Numbered from the stretch's first letter, positions 1 through 13,469 are shown. The stretch: DNA of 64,000 bases from Limnoperna fortunei (GCA_944474755.1 OX104120.1:42450067-42514066), one strand, 5' to 3'. Program-made: numbers and translations. Notes: generated by a model not told the origin, from the sequence alone.

Positions 1-831
1 AAATTTCTTCTGTATATTTATGGTACAAATGACCCAGTACAGATGAGCCCACTTGCACTCTCTGTACTCATTGCATCAGCCAATAAAATGCCAGAAACAA
101 GAGCTTTGTTATGGTAAAATAACAATGTTTAATGTTCTTGTTTCAAGGGTTCTGATCGTTTGTTGGATATTAAACAATGGAGAGTCTGTAGAATATCCTA
201 ATGTAAAAGTTTATGGTATATGTAAGAAAAAGGTATTTTCATGTGCGTTTGGAAAACCCTGTGTGATCTTACACTACTGATAGACATTTTTTGATGTCTC
301 TTCCATAGTCACTTGAGGAAGATCACCTCATTTTTACTAAAACCATATGTTTTTGACATTAGATATGCTGTACTCAGTCATTTACCATCGATTACATGCC
401 TTTCAACAATATAGTATACAGTCTTATTGCAGACAGGGTGTGCTCAAACCCAATCTTCAGATTGCCAGTTTTCTTACGATGGTACACATTCAATGTGTAC
501 TATGGCTTCCTCCCTCCAAAAAACTGGATGCAAAGATACAGCTGAAAAATTGCCTGAAAGTGAAACAAACATTTAAGACATGTAATCTAAATTGCCCAAC
601 AAATGTAAGTTACATTATATGGTTTGTTTGTTTCATATTTTATACCAATTTAAGCAATTTTTCAGTTCACCTAGCCGCAGAAGACAGACTTGAACTCAAA
701 ATCCAGTGTTGAAATCAACATTCATTACTAAATAACTGGACCCTGCAACTGATGCTAATTAAACTTTATATAAGATAGGAGTATGGTTATTATAATTATA
801 CAAAGTTGAGGTTAATTGTGCACTTCATAGG
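1..831. other. AT-rich stretch without a gene
   Basis: No open frame here resembles a known protein, and the longest ones have no supporting splice or domain signal. The only recognisable content is a decayed SINE piece near 427-572. Confidence 0.6.
427..572 (+). repeat. Decayed SINE fragment
   Basis: The order of blocks matches the window's main SINE family: a GCAGACAGGGTGTGCTC-like stretch, CCAATCTT, a GCCAGTTTTCTTA block, GGCTTCCTCCCTCC, and the tail words AACTGGATGC, ACAGCTGAAAAATTGC and CTGAAAGTG. The tRNA-like head is missing and the copy is heavily diverged. Confidence 0.6.
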
Positions 832-1012
<181 letters not shown>

Positions 1013-1864
1013 GTTGATCTAGCTATCAGGATACTCCTGTCTAAATTTTGTAACAATTTTTTTATAATTTCTAAAGATTTTTTTTCAAATGGTGACTTTG
1101 ACCATTGATGAAATTCCTCCAGCGTAAACAGGTTCCTTATCCTGCTGATGTGTAAAAATAAATTTTAACTGAAATCAAATGAACATGGATTGAGTGATTG
1201 TCCTTAAACATAATTTTTGTAAACATTTCTAACATTCTGTGGCAACTGTGACATTGAAATTTGATGGGATTTCCCCAAAAATCGATAGGCTTCTGATCCA
1301 TCTAATATGAACCTATATCCCAAATTTCATTGAAAGCAAATGCAAACTTTTTGCAGAGATAAATATGGACAAACACACAGACAAGAGGATTAATATATGC
1401 CCGTGACTCTTGTCAAGCGGGGTATAATAAAGAAATGAATACATGCAACAAATAAAAAAAGCATCACCTTTGTATAAACCAAATGACAATTTGCCACAAA
1501 ACAGTGGTTTGTGTATTCCCTGAAATGTATGATACTTACCATAAAGTGTGAAATCTGTCAGATATCAATTCCTCATATTCAATTTATAACACTTTGTAAG
1601 TTACATGTACATGTATTCTATTCAGTCTAATTACATGGTATCTGTAAATATAATATGTTTATCTTGAGAAACTTATTTAAATTATATAGTTGATATCTCT
1701 ATAATTAATTATAGGGGAGATAATTCAATTTTTTTATTCTAAAAAAAATATAATGCATGACAGAATCCAAATCATAACAATACTTGAAAATTGACAGCAA
1801 ACTATCTTTTCAATAAGATTTTGGTAAACAATACAGAAATGTAAGTCATAGTCGCTTTGAGAAT
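1013..1864. other. AT-rich stretch, no gene seen
   Basis: No gene or recognisable element is visible. The stretch includes a GGGGAGATAATTC word near 1712, similar to a short motif that recurs elsewhere in the window. Confidence 0.5.
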
Positions 1865-2078
1865 GACCTGTGTTTGCTCCACTCCAATCTTAATTGATAA
1901 GGCTTGCCTGAGTTTTAATTAAAACCTAAGGGTCAGGGTTTTTCAGCCGGATTCCCGCAGGTCAGGGGTTTTGTCCTGGTACTCTGGCTTCCTCCCCAAA
2001 TAAAAACTGGAGGCCATGATATAGCTGAAAAATTGCTGAAAGTGGCATTAAACACCATCAAACAAACAAACAAACAAC
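1865..2078 (+). repeat. SINE copy, central and tail blocks
   Basis: The copy contains CTCCAATCTTAATTGATAAGG, a GGTACTCTGGCTTCCTCCCC block, an AATAAAAACTGG block, and the tail words GATATAGCTGAAAAATTGC and TGAAAGTGGCATTAAACACC, followed by CAAA repeats. The tRNA-like head is truncated or eroded. The tail of this copy grades directly into the 86-bp satellite that follows, which is made of the same tail sequence. Confidence 0.8.
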
Positions 2079-3811
2079 AGGTTTCCCCAGCTATCCTGCA
2101 ATAATAGAGCTGAAATATTGCTGAAAGTGTCATTAAACACCATCAAACAAACAAACAAACAACAGGTTTCCCAGCTATCCTGCTATAATAGAGCTGAAAT
2201 ATTGCTGAAAGTGTCATTAAACACCATCAAACAAACAAACAAACAAGAGGTTTCCCCAGCTATCCTGCTATAATATAGCTGAAATATTGCTGAAAGTGTC
2301 ATTAAACACCATCAAACAAACAACAGGTTTCCCCAGCTATCCTGCTATAATAGAGCTGAAATATTGCTGAAAGTGTCATTAAACACCATCAAACAAACAA
2401 ACAAACAACAGGTTTCCCCAGCTATCCTGCTATAATAGAGCTGAAATATTGCTGAAAGTGTCATTAAACACCATCAAACAAACAACAGGTTTCCCCAGCT
2501 ATCCTGCTATAATAGAGCTGAAATATTGCTGAAAGTGTCATTAAACACCATCAAACAAACAAACAAACAACAGGTTTCCCCAGCTATCCTGCTATAATAG
2601 AGCTGAAATATTGCTGAAAGTGTCATTAAACACCATCAAACAAACAAACAAACAACAGGTTTCCCCAGCTATCCTGCTATAATAGAGCTGAAATATTGCT
2701 GAAAGTGTCATTAAACACCATCAAACAAACAAACAAACAACAGGTTTCCCCAGCTATCCTGCTATAATAGAGCTGAAATATTGCTGAAAGTGTCATTAAA
2801 CACCATCAAACAAACAAACAAACAACAGGTTTCCCCAGCTATCCTGCTATAATAGAGCTGAAATATTGCTGAAAGTGTCATTAAACACCATCAAACAAAC
2901 AAACAAACAACAGGTTTCCCCAGCTATCCTGCTATAATAGAGCTGAAATATTGCTGAAAGTGTCATTAAACACCATCAAACAAACAAACAAACAAACAAC
3001 AGGTTTCCCCAGCTATCCTGCTATAATAGAGCTGAAATATTGCTGAAAGTGTCATTAAACACCATCAAACAAACAACAGGTTTCCCCAGCTATCCTGCTA
3101 TAATAGAGCTGAAATATTGCTGAAAGTGTCATTAAACACCATCAAACAAACAAACAAACAACAGGTTTCCCCAGCTATCCTGCTATAATAGAGCTGAAAT
3201 ATTGCTGAAAGTGTCATTAAACACCATCAAACAAACAAACAACAGGTTTCCCCAGCTATCCTGCTATAATAGAGCTGAAATATTGCTGAAAGTGTCATTA
3301 AACACCATCAAACAAACAAATAAACAACAGGTTTCCCCAGCTATCCTGCTATAATAGAGCTGAAATATTGCTGAAAGTGTCATTAAACACCATCAAACAA
3401 ACAAACAAACAACAGGTTTCTCCAGCTATCCTGCTATAATAGAGCTGAAATATTGCTGAAAGTGTCATTAAACACCATCAAACAAACAAACAAACAACAG
3501 GTTTCCCCAGCTATCCTGCTATAATAGAGCTGAAATATTGCTGAAAGTGTCATTAAACACCATCAAACAAACAAACAAACAACAGGTTTCCCCAGCTACC
3601 CTGCTATAATAGAGCTGAAATATCACTGAAAGTGTCATTAAATACCATCAAACAAACAAACAAACAACAGGTTTCCCCAGCTATCCTGCTATAATAGAGC
3701 TGAAATATTGCTGAAAGTGTCATTAAATACCATCAAACAAACAAACAAACAACAGGTTTCCCCAGCTATCCTGCTATAATAGAGCTGAAATATTGCTGAA
3801 AGTGTCATTAA
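2079..3811 (+). repeat. 86-bp tandem satellite derived from a SINE tail (about 21 units)
   Basis: About 21 head-to-tail units each read AGGTTTCCCCAGCTATCCTG, then a CTATAATAGAGCTGAAATA block, then TTGCTGAAAGTGTCATTAAA and CACCATC, then two to five CAAA repeats. The second half is the SINE tail that stands immediately upstream. Units differ mostly in the number of CAAA repeats and by rare point changes, so the array looks young or homogenised. The last unit at the 3' end has the most diverged junction (AAATCCTATTC). Confidence 0.95.
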
Positions 3812-4209
3812 ATCCTATTCAAAACAAACAAAAATGAAGTTGATGCAAAAAGAATGATGAAAAGTCTATATATTTCTTACTTGAAATATAAAAGCATACA
3901 AATTCTTCAACACGATTTTTCATCCAGACCAGGAGATAAAACAATCAAGTTGAATACATAACAGATATATGTTAAAGGGAGACAACTCAATAAATGTAGT
4001 AACAGAGCAAGTTTTAAAAAATGTCTGACTGATTCTGTTTAAATGCAGTATGAAAAGAAAAAAGTATTTTGAAATCAGAATTGCATAATAGTCACTTTGT
4101 TGTTTACATTTGTATAAATTAGTAACTAAGGACCTTGAAGTATATTGACCTTAAAATTAACAGAAATCTTTCTCCAAATATATCTGATAAAATACACCTC
4201 TTGGAAATC

Positions 4210-4712
4210 CCTTTTTGCACTACTATCAATCTATTTTAGTACCTATAACCTTGACCTTTGAAGCAATGATCTATCAGTAGGGATTCTTTTCTGATGACAT
4301 GTAATAACATATGCATTTTTTGCTGCATAAACTTGTAAGTTTTTAGAGCAACCTCTTTCCTGCACTTTCTGAGTACATATTTGGTACATATAACTATACA
4401 TCTGACCTGGTCTATTGTGTACATAAGTGGATAAGTGGAAAATTTCATAACAAACTCTCTGATAGCAAAACAATTTCAAGGGACTTGTGCCAAGCCTAAG
4501 TTATAATGAACTTTTCTGCACTACTTTTTGTCTATTTTTAGTAACTGTGACCTTGACCTTAAATGTCAAATGGATTTGTATCTAACTAAATCTAAATACA
4601 GTTGCAGAAAAATAAGGAAAATATAAGAATTAAATTTATTGTAAAGAAAACAAATTTTCTTAAATATTTCCATAGTTTTAGTAACTATGACCTTGACCTA
4701 AGACATGATGAA
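4210..4712 (+). repeat. Three diverged copies of a repeat carrying GACCTTGACCT
   Basis: A block reading roughly CTTTTTGCACTACT, TCTATTTTTAGTAACT, then GACCTTGACCTT occurs near 4210-4262, 4510-4562 and, shortened, 4672-4702. The copies are direct but unequally spaced, as expected for an old duplicated dispersed repeat. The same word also occurs elsewhere in the window. Confidence 0.7.
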
Positions 4713-4837
4713 CTCAAACTCAATATCGATTGTTATATGTGACCAAAATATTCAAGAATGGCTGCAATTCGTATAAAGTATAAATATGTAGCTTTTTTAT
4801 ATTTAGCTTTAGTCTACTCTTTTTCGAAATTTACAAA

Positions 4838-5090
4838 AGGGGTCTTTATTGTGCAAGGAGCTTGGCACTCTCCAAACAGGTTGCCCACCAGGACCGCAGC
4901 TGAAGGCTTTCCGTATTATGGCCCTGACAACCTCTAAGAAGAAGGTCTGCCCTATCTGTCACCAAGAGACGGGCTGGGCTGCTCTATGGGTCAAGCAATG
5001 GGAACCCTCCTGGTCCCATGGGGGTGTTTATTGGGTACTCTGGCTAATTTCCCACCTTTCAAGCAGACAATGAAACAAACAAACATTTAG
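4838..5090 (+). other. GC-rich island with a 74-residue open frame, origin unknown
   Basis: This block of about 240 bp is clearly richer in G and C than the surrounding sequence. It is open in one frame from 4849 to 5073, using a non-ATG start codon. The frame contains one CPIC pair but no full zinc-finger pattern. The 3' part (TTTATTGGGTACTCTGGCTA, then a AATTTCCCACC block and AAACAAAC) resembles the SINE tail. A chimeric SINE-like retrocopy of an unidentified RNA is the best guess. It should not be taken as a gene. Confidence 0.35.
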
Positions 5091-6640
5091 CTAGCTCCGA
5101 AAACGTAGCTTTGAAGGTCACACTTTTTAAATTTTTTTCTTTTGCAATCTATGGTAAAAATAAATTTTTTTAAAGAGAAACCTTCAGAGCTAACATTTAA
5201 AAAGCTAGTCTGTTTTAATATACAAGGATGTATTGTATCTCTGACACAGCTGTTATAAAATTTATGCATTTTTCGTTACCCATCAGGAGATCCATAATAC
5301 ATCTGATTTGTTAACTTCCTTACAGATAAGTGGTTTCTCCAAAGAGATAAATACTGTGGTTCATATGGTGCACAGCTGATCAGCTTATAAGTAAACATTA
5401 GATGTAGATGAGAAATGCGGAAGTTACACTGAACAAGGGTAAAATGGAATACAACTTTTGAGAGTTATAATTCCAGACACACCTGCTCAAGGCACCAACT
5501 GTAGTCAGCAAATACCAGATTTATAAGGCCAACATTCTAGTAAATTAAATATAAATTGATTATTTATTTCAAGACCACCTGTATTGTAAGACATCTTGTT
5601 TGGTCTCCCTTGGTATCTCTCTTAACACAGACATGGCTGCATGGATTTTGTTAATAACAATGTGTGAAATAGATTTCTAATTGTGGGTTGGAATTGTATT
5701 GATACTAAAAATAGCAGTTCTTAACAAAATACCATAACTTCAAAAATGTCTGCACTTTTATATGGAATCTATTTGTTTCAATGGTGTTTAACACCATTTT
5801 GAGCAATTATTCAGCTGGTCAGATTCTGTTGCAGAAGGAAGCTGAAGTACCTGGTGAAAAGCTGAGCCACTGCCCTATAACTGCTATATACATCAACAGT
5901 ATCTGAATCCTCATTGCCTTTTTACTTCATTTACTCGTTTCTTTAGAACACATGTTCCTCCTTGTCTGAGTCAACAATGCACATATATAATTCATTCATA
6001 TATATATATATATATTTATGCAATTTATGCACTTACTCATTTCATTCATTTTATTAATTGTCTGTACTGTACACATATTTATAAAGGTTTGATGTCATTG
6101 CCCCTTGTGGGACCTTTATTGGACCATTGCTTTGAAGTAATGGACCTATCACCAACATGACCAATGACTTCTAAAGTAGCTCATATATGGTCAACCCTTC
6201 AGCAAATGACAACTTTACGTTATGAAAGGGATATTACTGTTAATACAGAATAACAGATCAATATCAATAAAATTAAATCTTTCACTTACTCTTCCCTTTT
6301 TTATGGATGTCTATGACAGAAATGGACTGAGAAATCAATTTCATGTAAAGTTATATCGATCAGAAATTCAGTTCATTTATATTGTTATCATCAAATTTCA
6401 ATTATATATATGGCATATGTATTTAAAATTAGCTTGGATGCAGACAGACTTAAATTCAAGGACTCCAGTTTCTAAAACTACAGGAGATAATGTTAACAAT
6501 CTAATTTCATCTATTTTGGGGTTTAATATGTTATTTTGAAAATTACTATTCAATTATTTATGGACTGATTAGAATTCTAAAAAAAGTGGTATAGATATAT
6601 ACATATTACATGCATTATGTGTAGGTAAAACTATATGTAT
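5091..6640. other. AT-rich stretch, no gene seen
   Basis: No exon is supportable. A diverged reverse-strand SINE shard (TTCAATGGTGTTTAACACC, then AAGCTGAAGTACCTGGTGAAA) lies near 5776-5862, and a short TA repeat near 5998-6015. Confidence 0.5.
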
Positions 6641-6893
6641 CACATCGAGAGGTTTACATTGGTATCACATTACGCCGAATGTATGCAACTGTTGAGACCT
6701 TATAAAGGTAGTTAAACTTATTAGATACATTTAATTGTAGGTAAATCTAAAATTAAGAGGTATAAAAAATGAAGAACAAAACTGAATTTTAAAAATTTAA
6801 CATTCAACAAAGCATTTGTTTATAGAATATAGTCCGGAATGTCACACATATTACGACGTTATATTTCATTCATAGAATGAGAGTCATTCCCTA
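6640..6893 (+). repeat. Dispersed repeat, copy 1 (partner at 13755-14010)
   Basis: The end of this block (AAATTTAACATTCAACAAAGC, TATAGAATATAGTCC, TATTTCATTCATAGAATGAG) matches 13755-14010 in the same order with scattered substitutions. In this copy the 33-bp minisatellite begins immediately after the shared end. Confidence 0.7.
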
Positions 6894-9352
6894 AATAATT
6901 AGGCAACCAAGCCAACTTCTACTTTTACCACTAGGCAACCAAGATCCACTATTACCTTTACCACTAGGCCATCAAGACCCACTACTACCTTTACCACTAG
7001 GCCCACTACTACCTTTACCACTAGGCCATCAAGGCCCACTATTACCTTTACCTCTAGGTCATCAAGACCCACTACTACCTTTACAACTAGGCCACCAAGG
7101 CCCGCTACTACCTTTACCACTAGGCAACCAAGACCCACTACTACCTTTATCACTAGGCCACCAAGGTGGACTATTATCTTTACCACTAGGCCACCTGCTA
7201 CCTTTACCACTAGGCAACCAAGGCCCACTACTACCTTTATCACTAGGCCACCAAGGTGGACTATTATCTTTACCACTAGGCCACCTGCTACCTTTACCAC
7301 TAGGCAACCAAGGCCCACTACTACCTTTACCACTAGGCCATCAAGGCCCACTATTACCTTTACCTCTAGGTCATCAAGACCCACTACTACCTTTACAACT
7401 AGGCCACCAAGGCCCGCTACTACCTTTACCACTAGGCCACCAAGACCCACTACTACCTTTATCACTAGGCCACCAAGGTGGACTATTATCTTTACCACTA
7501 GGCCACCTGCTACCTTTACAACTAGGCCACCAAGACCCACTACTACCTTTACAACTAGGCAACCAAGACCCACTACTACCTTTATCACTAGGCCACCAAG
7601 GTGGACTATTATCTTTACCACTAGGCCACCTGCTACCTTTACCACTAGGCAACCAAGGCCCACTACTACCTTTACCAATAGGCCACCAAGGCCCACTACT
7701 ACCTTTAGCACTAGGCCACCAAGGTGGACTATTACCTTTATCACTAGGCCATCAAGGCCCACTACTACCTTTACCAATAGGCCACCAAGGCCCACTACTA
7801 CCTTTAGCACTAGGCCACCAAGGTGGACTATTACCTTTATCACTAGGCCATCAAGACCCACTACTACCTTTACCACTAGGCCATCAAGACCCACTATTAC
7901 CTTTACCACTAGGCCACCAAGACCCACTACTACCTTTATCACTAGGCCATCAAGACCCACTACTACCTTTACCACTAGGCCATCAAGGCCCACTATTACC
8001 TTTACCACTAGGCCACCAAGGCCCACTATTACCTTTACCAATAGGCCACCAAGGTCCACTACTACCTTTACCACTAATCAACCAAGACCCACTACTACCT
8101 TTATCACTAGGCCACCAAGGTGGACTATTACCTTTACCACTAGGCCACCTACTACCTTTACCAATAGGCAACCAAGGCCCACTACTACCTTAACCACTAG
8201 ACCACAAAGGTGGACTATTACCTTTATCACTAGCCCACCAAGACCCACTACTACCTTTACCACTAGGCAACCAAGACCCACTACTACTTTTATCACTAGG
8301 GCACCAAGGTGTACTACTACCTTTACCACTAAGCCACCAAGACCCACTACTACCTTTACCACTAGGCAACCAAGACCCACTTCTACCTTTACCACTAGTC
8401 CACCAAGGCCCACTACTACCTTTACCACTAGGCCACCACGGTGGACTATTACCTTTACCACTAGGCCACCTACTACCTTTAACACTAGGCAACCAAGACC
8501 CACTACTACCTTTACCACTAGGCCACCAAGGCCCACTACTACCTTTATCACTAGGCAACCAAGACCCACTACTACCTTTATCACTAGGCCACCAAGGTGG
8601 ACTATTACCTTTACCACTAGGCCACCAACTACCTTTACCACTAGGCCACCAAGGCCCACTACTACCTTTACAACTAGGCAACTAAGACCCACTACTACCT
8701 TTAGCACTAGGCCACCAAGGTGGACTATTACCTTTACCACTAGGCCACCAACTACCTTGACCACTAGGCAACCAAGACCCACTACTACCTTTATCACTAG
8801 GCCACCAAGGTGGACTATTACCTTAACCAATAGGCCACCAAGGCCCACTACTACCTTTACCACTAGGCCACCACTACTACCTTTACCAATAAGCAACCAA
8901 GGCCTACTACTACCTTTACCACTTGGCCACCAAGGCCCACTACTACCTTTACCAATAGGCCACCAAGGCCCACTACTACCTTTACCACTATGCCACAAAA
9001 GGCCACCAAGGCCCACTACTACCTTTACCACTATGCCACAAAAGGCCACCAAGGCCCACTACTACCTTTACCAATAGGCAACCAAGACCCACTACTACCT
9101 TTATCACTAGGCCACCAAGGTGGACTATTACCTTAACCAATAGGCCACCAAGGCCCACTACTACCCTTTACCACTAGGCCACAAAAGCCCACCACTAACT
9201 TTAACACTAGGCCATCAAGGCCCACTATTACCTTTACCACAAGGTCACAAAGGCCCACTATTACCTTTACCACTAGGCCACCAAGACCCACTACTACCTT
9301 TACCATTGGGCCACCAAGGCCCACTACTACCTTTACCACTAGGCCACCATGC
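6894..9352 (-). repeat. 33-bp minisatellite, about 74 units
   Basis: The unit reads CCACTACTACCTTTACCACT then AGGCCACCAAGGC. Variants include AGGCAACCAAGAC and AGGTGGACTATTA, and some units are shortened. Because 33 is divisible by three and the unit lacks stops in several frames, long artificial open frames arise on both strands. On the minus strand these read as an 11-residue repeat (VVGLGGLVVKV-like). Several frames are equally open and no start, signal or splice context favours any of them, so I treat this as a satellite and not a gene. Confidence 0.93.
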
Positions 9353-12074
9353 AGTTGTAAAGTGTCATTAATACTCAAATGTTGATGTCTCACTGTCTTA
9401 CTTTCATTTACTAATTTGGGGCACATGATTTTATTTGAACATAATATATTTTATTGACTAGCAATATTATAGAAGTCTTGATAGGAATTAAACTGCCAAT
9501 ACAATACAAATACCAAATTGTGACAATATAATATTAACAATAAGCACCAAGTACCAAAGTAAGCCAAAAATGTGCATTTGTCTAATGTTGGATCAATATT
9601 GGATTAGTCAATATGACATATTGGACTGGTTAGTTAAAGTTCTCCAGATTGGTTGAGTTGTTTGTTCTCGGCTAGGCTTATTAGACTTCAATTTCACCTC
9701 AGTCCATAAAAGCTAACCTCAGACTAATGACCCATTCAATAGGGAAAACTTTATTTAGTAATACTAGAATACTTTGAATATTCAGGGAAGAATTCTTTTT
9801 TATATATGCTGAACTCTATGAACAAGAGTTGTAATAGTGTCATAGTTACAAGGAACTTAGTCAGAATATGATGGTAGAGATTTTTTAAAACCCAAATAAT
9901 AAATCAAATATTAAGGGTTGTCCCCCTTGATTCTGTTATCATTTACAACAGAGATTCAGAAGTTTAGAAAATAAATACTCCTATACTGATATTTAACATC
10001 ACGATTTAACATGCTTGTTACAAGTGGTTTCTTGAACAGGTTTTATATAAAATATCCTACCTCTAAATTTAGAATCACTTTTTTATCACTTTTTTTATCA
10101 GCACAAAATCATTTCTGGATATCTCTTACAAAATTAACTTTGACATCAATTATTCCAATTTTTGTGTTTTATTTGACTGTTTACTCCTAAATAATTTTCC
10201 TCCAATGTTCCAAGGAAAATAATAATTCTCATTAATAATTGACAGAAATCAATTTTCTGTCATAAACACACAGCTAAAAATGGAAACTGATACTGACGCC
10301 TCCTTAGGATCAGTTATAGTGTAATATATTCACCATATATACATTTACTGTTTTGGTACTTAAATGTAATCAACCGGAAATAATTTTCAATTTGTGTGAA
10401 AAAAGGTCTCATTAAAGGTCATAAAAAAAGATTGGAGGCTATTAGACAACAAAATACTGATTGTATGACTAGGTAATCTGTTCTTTTGATTCTTTGAGGG
10501 TTTTTTTATTGGGTGAAGGGGGGTTTTTTAAATAAAATGCTATTAAAAAACCTGTTTGAAACAATTTTTGTAATTCTTAGCTGTATATAATGTTAACCAC
10601 TATCGCTGTATTTGCTTAATTCTTTGACCATTTCCACAAAAAAAAACATTCATTCATGGATGCAACTCAATTAGCAAACAACAAATGCACTATTTCTGTT
10701 ATAAATTATCCAGTGTTTACAACTTATGTACTTAATATTAGCTGTGAAATTGTACAAATCAGAAAAAAATATAATGAGGAAATAATCTGATTTATGCCAT
10801 CAATAGCACCTGCTGGTGACTTGTTTAACTAGTATAAGAAGTACTCATTAAAATATCTTGAAAATGACTTTGGACAGTTTTGGAGGTTTGGCATGCCATA
10901 AAACCTGGTATAATACAATTAACCCACCATTTCTTTTGAAATGCCTGTATTGTCAGGACCATTGCTTTAGATGATTTATTTCTGGTTGTTGGTTCTTAAG
11001 CTTGAAGTTTCTTGGACTTTGATTTTTAGATTGTCTTTTTTGACAGTGTTCAAAATTTTGTTAACCTTAACTTACAGCATTGTAAACAATTGAACACATT
11101 AATGTTTCCTTTAATTGCATACAAGCAGTATTTGTATCTTTTTATTTTAATATAAAGAATATATAGATATTAAATACATTTAAACTAAAAACTGCAGATT
11201 CAATTAAAAATGTAGTATATACACAATATATAGATAACAAAATGTACACAAAATAGTTACTTTGGAATGTGTTAAAAGGAAAAACGTACTCCAGTTTTAA
11301 TAAATGACAGATATTTATTATTATATCAATGATATAAAAATAGAAATATAATCAAAATGTTTTAGTAATATTTTGACTGTTACATAAGAATACCATTAAT
11401 CAAATCCTTACCTACGGCAATTTTCACCTTTTTTTATAACAAAACAAACGTTACATAACACAGTTATTATCAAGTCTATATAAACTGTTAATCAGACAGA
11501 TTTACTATGCTGTTTCATTGTAGAAAAAACCCAATGATTTTAAGCAGTTTAGATTTTAACTGAACTTAAAATTAAGGACACCACTGAGACCCTAGTCTGG
11601 CTCATGCCTGACCTACATTTAAAAATTAACAATTTAGGTCAGTTGAGAAACAAAATTAGGACAAAAAGGATGAATTTTCCTATTGTGAATTTTCCATTTT
11701 TGTGTGGCAACATTACAGTTGCACCTGCAAAATGCAGTATACATCTCCCAATCCATCAGGTACTCAAGAGTTTGTATTTCCTATCCTGATTTCTTTGAAA
11801 GAGGGCATCTGCTGATAGAAAATCTTAACCAAGGGTTCACAGTGGCAAAATTGAAATCATTACTTAGAAAATCTACAGTTGCAATCAGGATAAAGTTTAC
11901 CATTATGGAATATTATTGTCACAAATGACCATTGATTTGTTCTGTTTGTCATTAAAGTTCCCTCCTTTATTACTGCATTATGACTACCCTGAATATGACT
12001 AGTTACAGGATTATAACCTGAGTTACACAATGGGTGTCAAACATGGAGCAGGAGTGGCTTACCTTTTTGGAACA
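9353..12074. other. AT-rich stretch without a gene
   Basis: About 2.7 kb with no recognisable exon, RNA gene or element. Open frames are short and overlap on several frames. Confidence 0.55.
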
Positions 12075-12188
12075 CCTGGGTGCCATTTCATAAAGCGATA
12101 GCTAATTAACATGCTCGTTATCCAATGCTACATAAATGGGATAACATCCACGTTAAGCTAACGATCGCTATATGAAACGGCACCCAGG
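12075..12188. mobile_element. Foldback MITE, 114 bp
   Basis: The sequence starts CCTGGGTGCCATTTCATAAA and ends as its near reverse complement (ATATGAAACGGCACCCAGG). The arms run inward through GCGATAGCTAA and the partner TTAGCTAACGATCGC-like segment. There is no coding capacity. No clear target duplication is visible, so the exact ends are uncertain. Confidence 0.85.
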
Positions 12189-13469
12189 ACTAACACCATT
12201 ACTTGTAAGGTTTGTGTTACGGGATTTTTTATTTTTCTGTGGGAGTTTGTTTTGTTGTTGTTTCCTATTTTCTTTAATTGTGATTTTATCTGTCCTTGAC
12301 TTATCATTTCATAAATACTGACCTCTGTATCTACGTTATTTTTTCTTGTTGCTGTTGTGATAAAGTTTTTCAGTTATCATTCGAGGGTCTGCATCAGTCT
12401 TTGGCTGTTCCAGTTTCTCTTGTCAATTAAATGACTTTTTGCTGAACAGTTTTTGGAAGAAAAGTCTGACCGCAATTCAATGTTATTGAATCTAGTTAGT
12501 CTAGTATAACACAAAGTAGTTAGTAATATCTTTTATTGGACATTAGGAGTCAGAACTGGGGATGCTCCTACTTGTAAGGGGTGTAGGGTGTGTTTGGCTG
12601 CAGCCTTAACTGTAGGAAGTATGCAGTGGGGATTTTAGTTCCACCCTTACTAGTTAGTGAGTAAGGTCTGTTTGGCTCTAACATTAACTGACAATGATCG
12701 CCATTTTCTGCATAAGGATGCAGTTTACCATGATACACCAGCATGCTCCAACAATAAAAACTAGTTAAAAGTGGCAAGCCTCATTTAAAGAAGTAAAACA
12801 TACAAAAAAGTTACAATATTTTAAATTATTAACTAACCTGGCTTGCCCAGTTGTCCACTCTTTTTTCAAATATTATTCTGAAATCTTGCATTTATCTATG
12901 AAAGTTCAAAGTAGATAGACTATTCCATGTACTTATTCATCGAGACTAAAGAAACAGATCAATGACCAACAACTGCTGAAAAACTTTTGTACCACAAATA
13001 GGTTTATTTAACACTGTTTGTCAAAAAAAGTTCACTTACTTTATTTCAATTTAATTTAAACTATGTTTAATTTTCTTCTCTTCTTAAAGAAAAAGCTTTT
13101 AAAATTCTGAGATCTAAATCTCTAACATATAATTGTTACAAAGATGACCCCTGATAAAACTTGAGTAGATGAATCTGATTAAAGTAGTTTAAATTCTAAA
13201 ACTAAGATATAAATTTACCATTCTTTAATGTTCAAAGTAATACATTGCTACTCTTTGTTTTTATTTTAATAATTCAAATCCTTACTGTAACAGTAAAAAC
13301 ACATGTTAGGAGATACCACTCAAGGGAGAGCAATCATGTTGTATTATCAGGTGGTCTGTTGATACAGATTTTTACTGGTGGAGGGGTTTTCTGACTTTTC
13401 CATATCAAGTTTTTTTGTCTTTTACAAAAAATGCCATGGGAAAATTCACACCTCAGATGTGATTTTTTT
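12189..13469. other. AT-rich stretch without a gene
   Basis: No exon is supportable. A patch near 12550-12760 is somewhat richer in G and C and repeats the words TGTTTGGCTGCAGCCTTAACT and TGTTTGGCTCTAACATTAACT, perhaps an old short duplication. Confidence 0.5.

Noticed and set aside
6899..8074. Long open frame reading as an 11-residue Val/Gly/Lys repeat protein
   Set aside because: It is the translation of a 33-bp minisatellite. Other frames on both strands are equally open and there is no promoter, splice or signal context.
8078..9426. Further repeat-like open frames on both strands
   Set aside because: Same minisatellite as above. The frames owe their length to the unit being a multiple of three.
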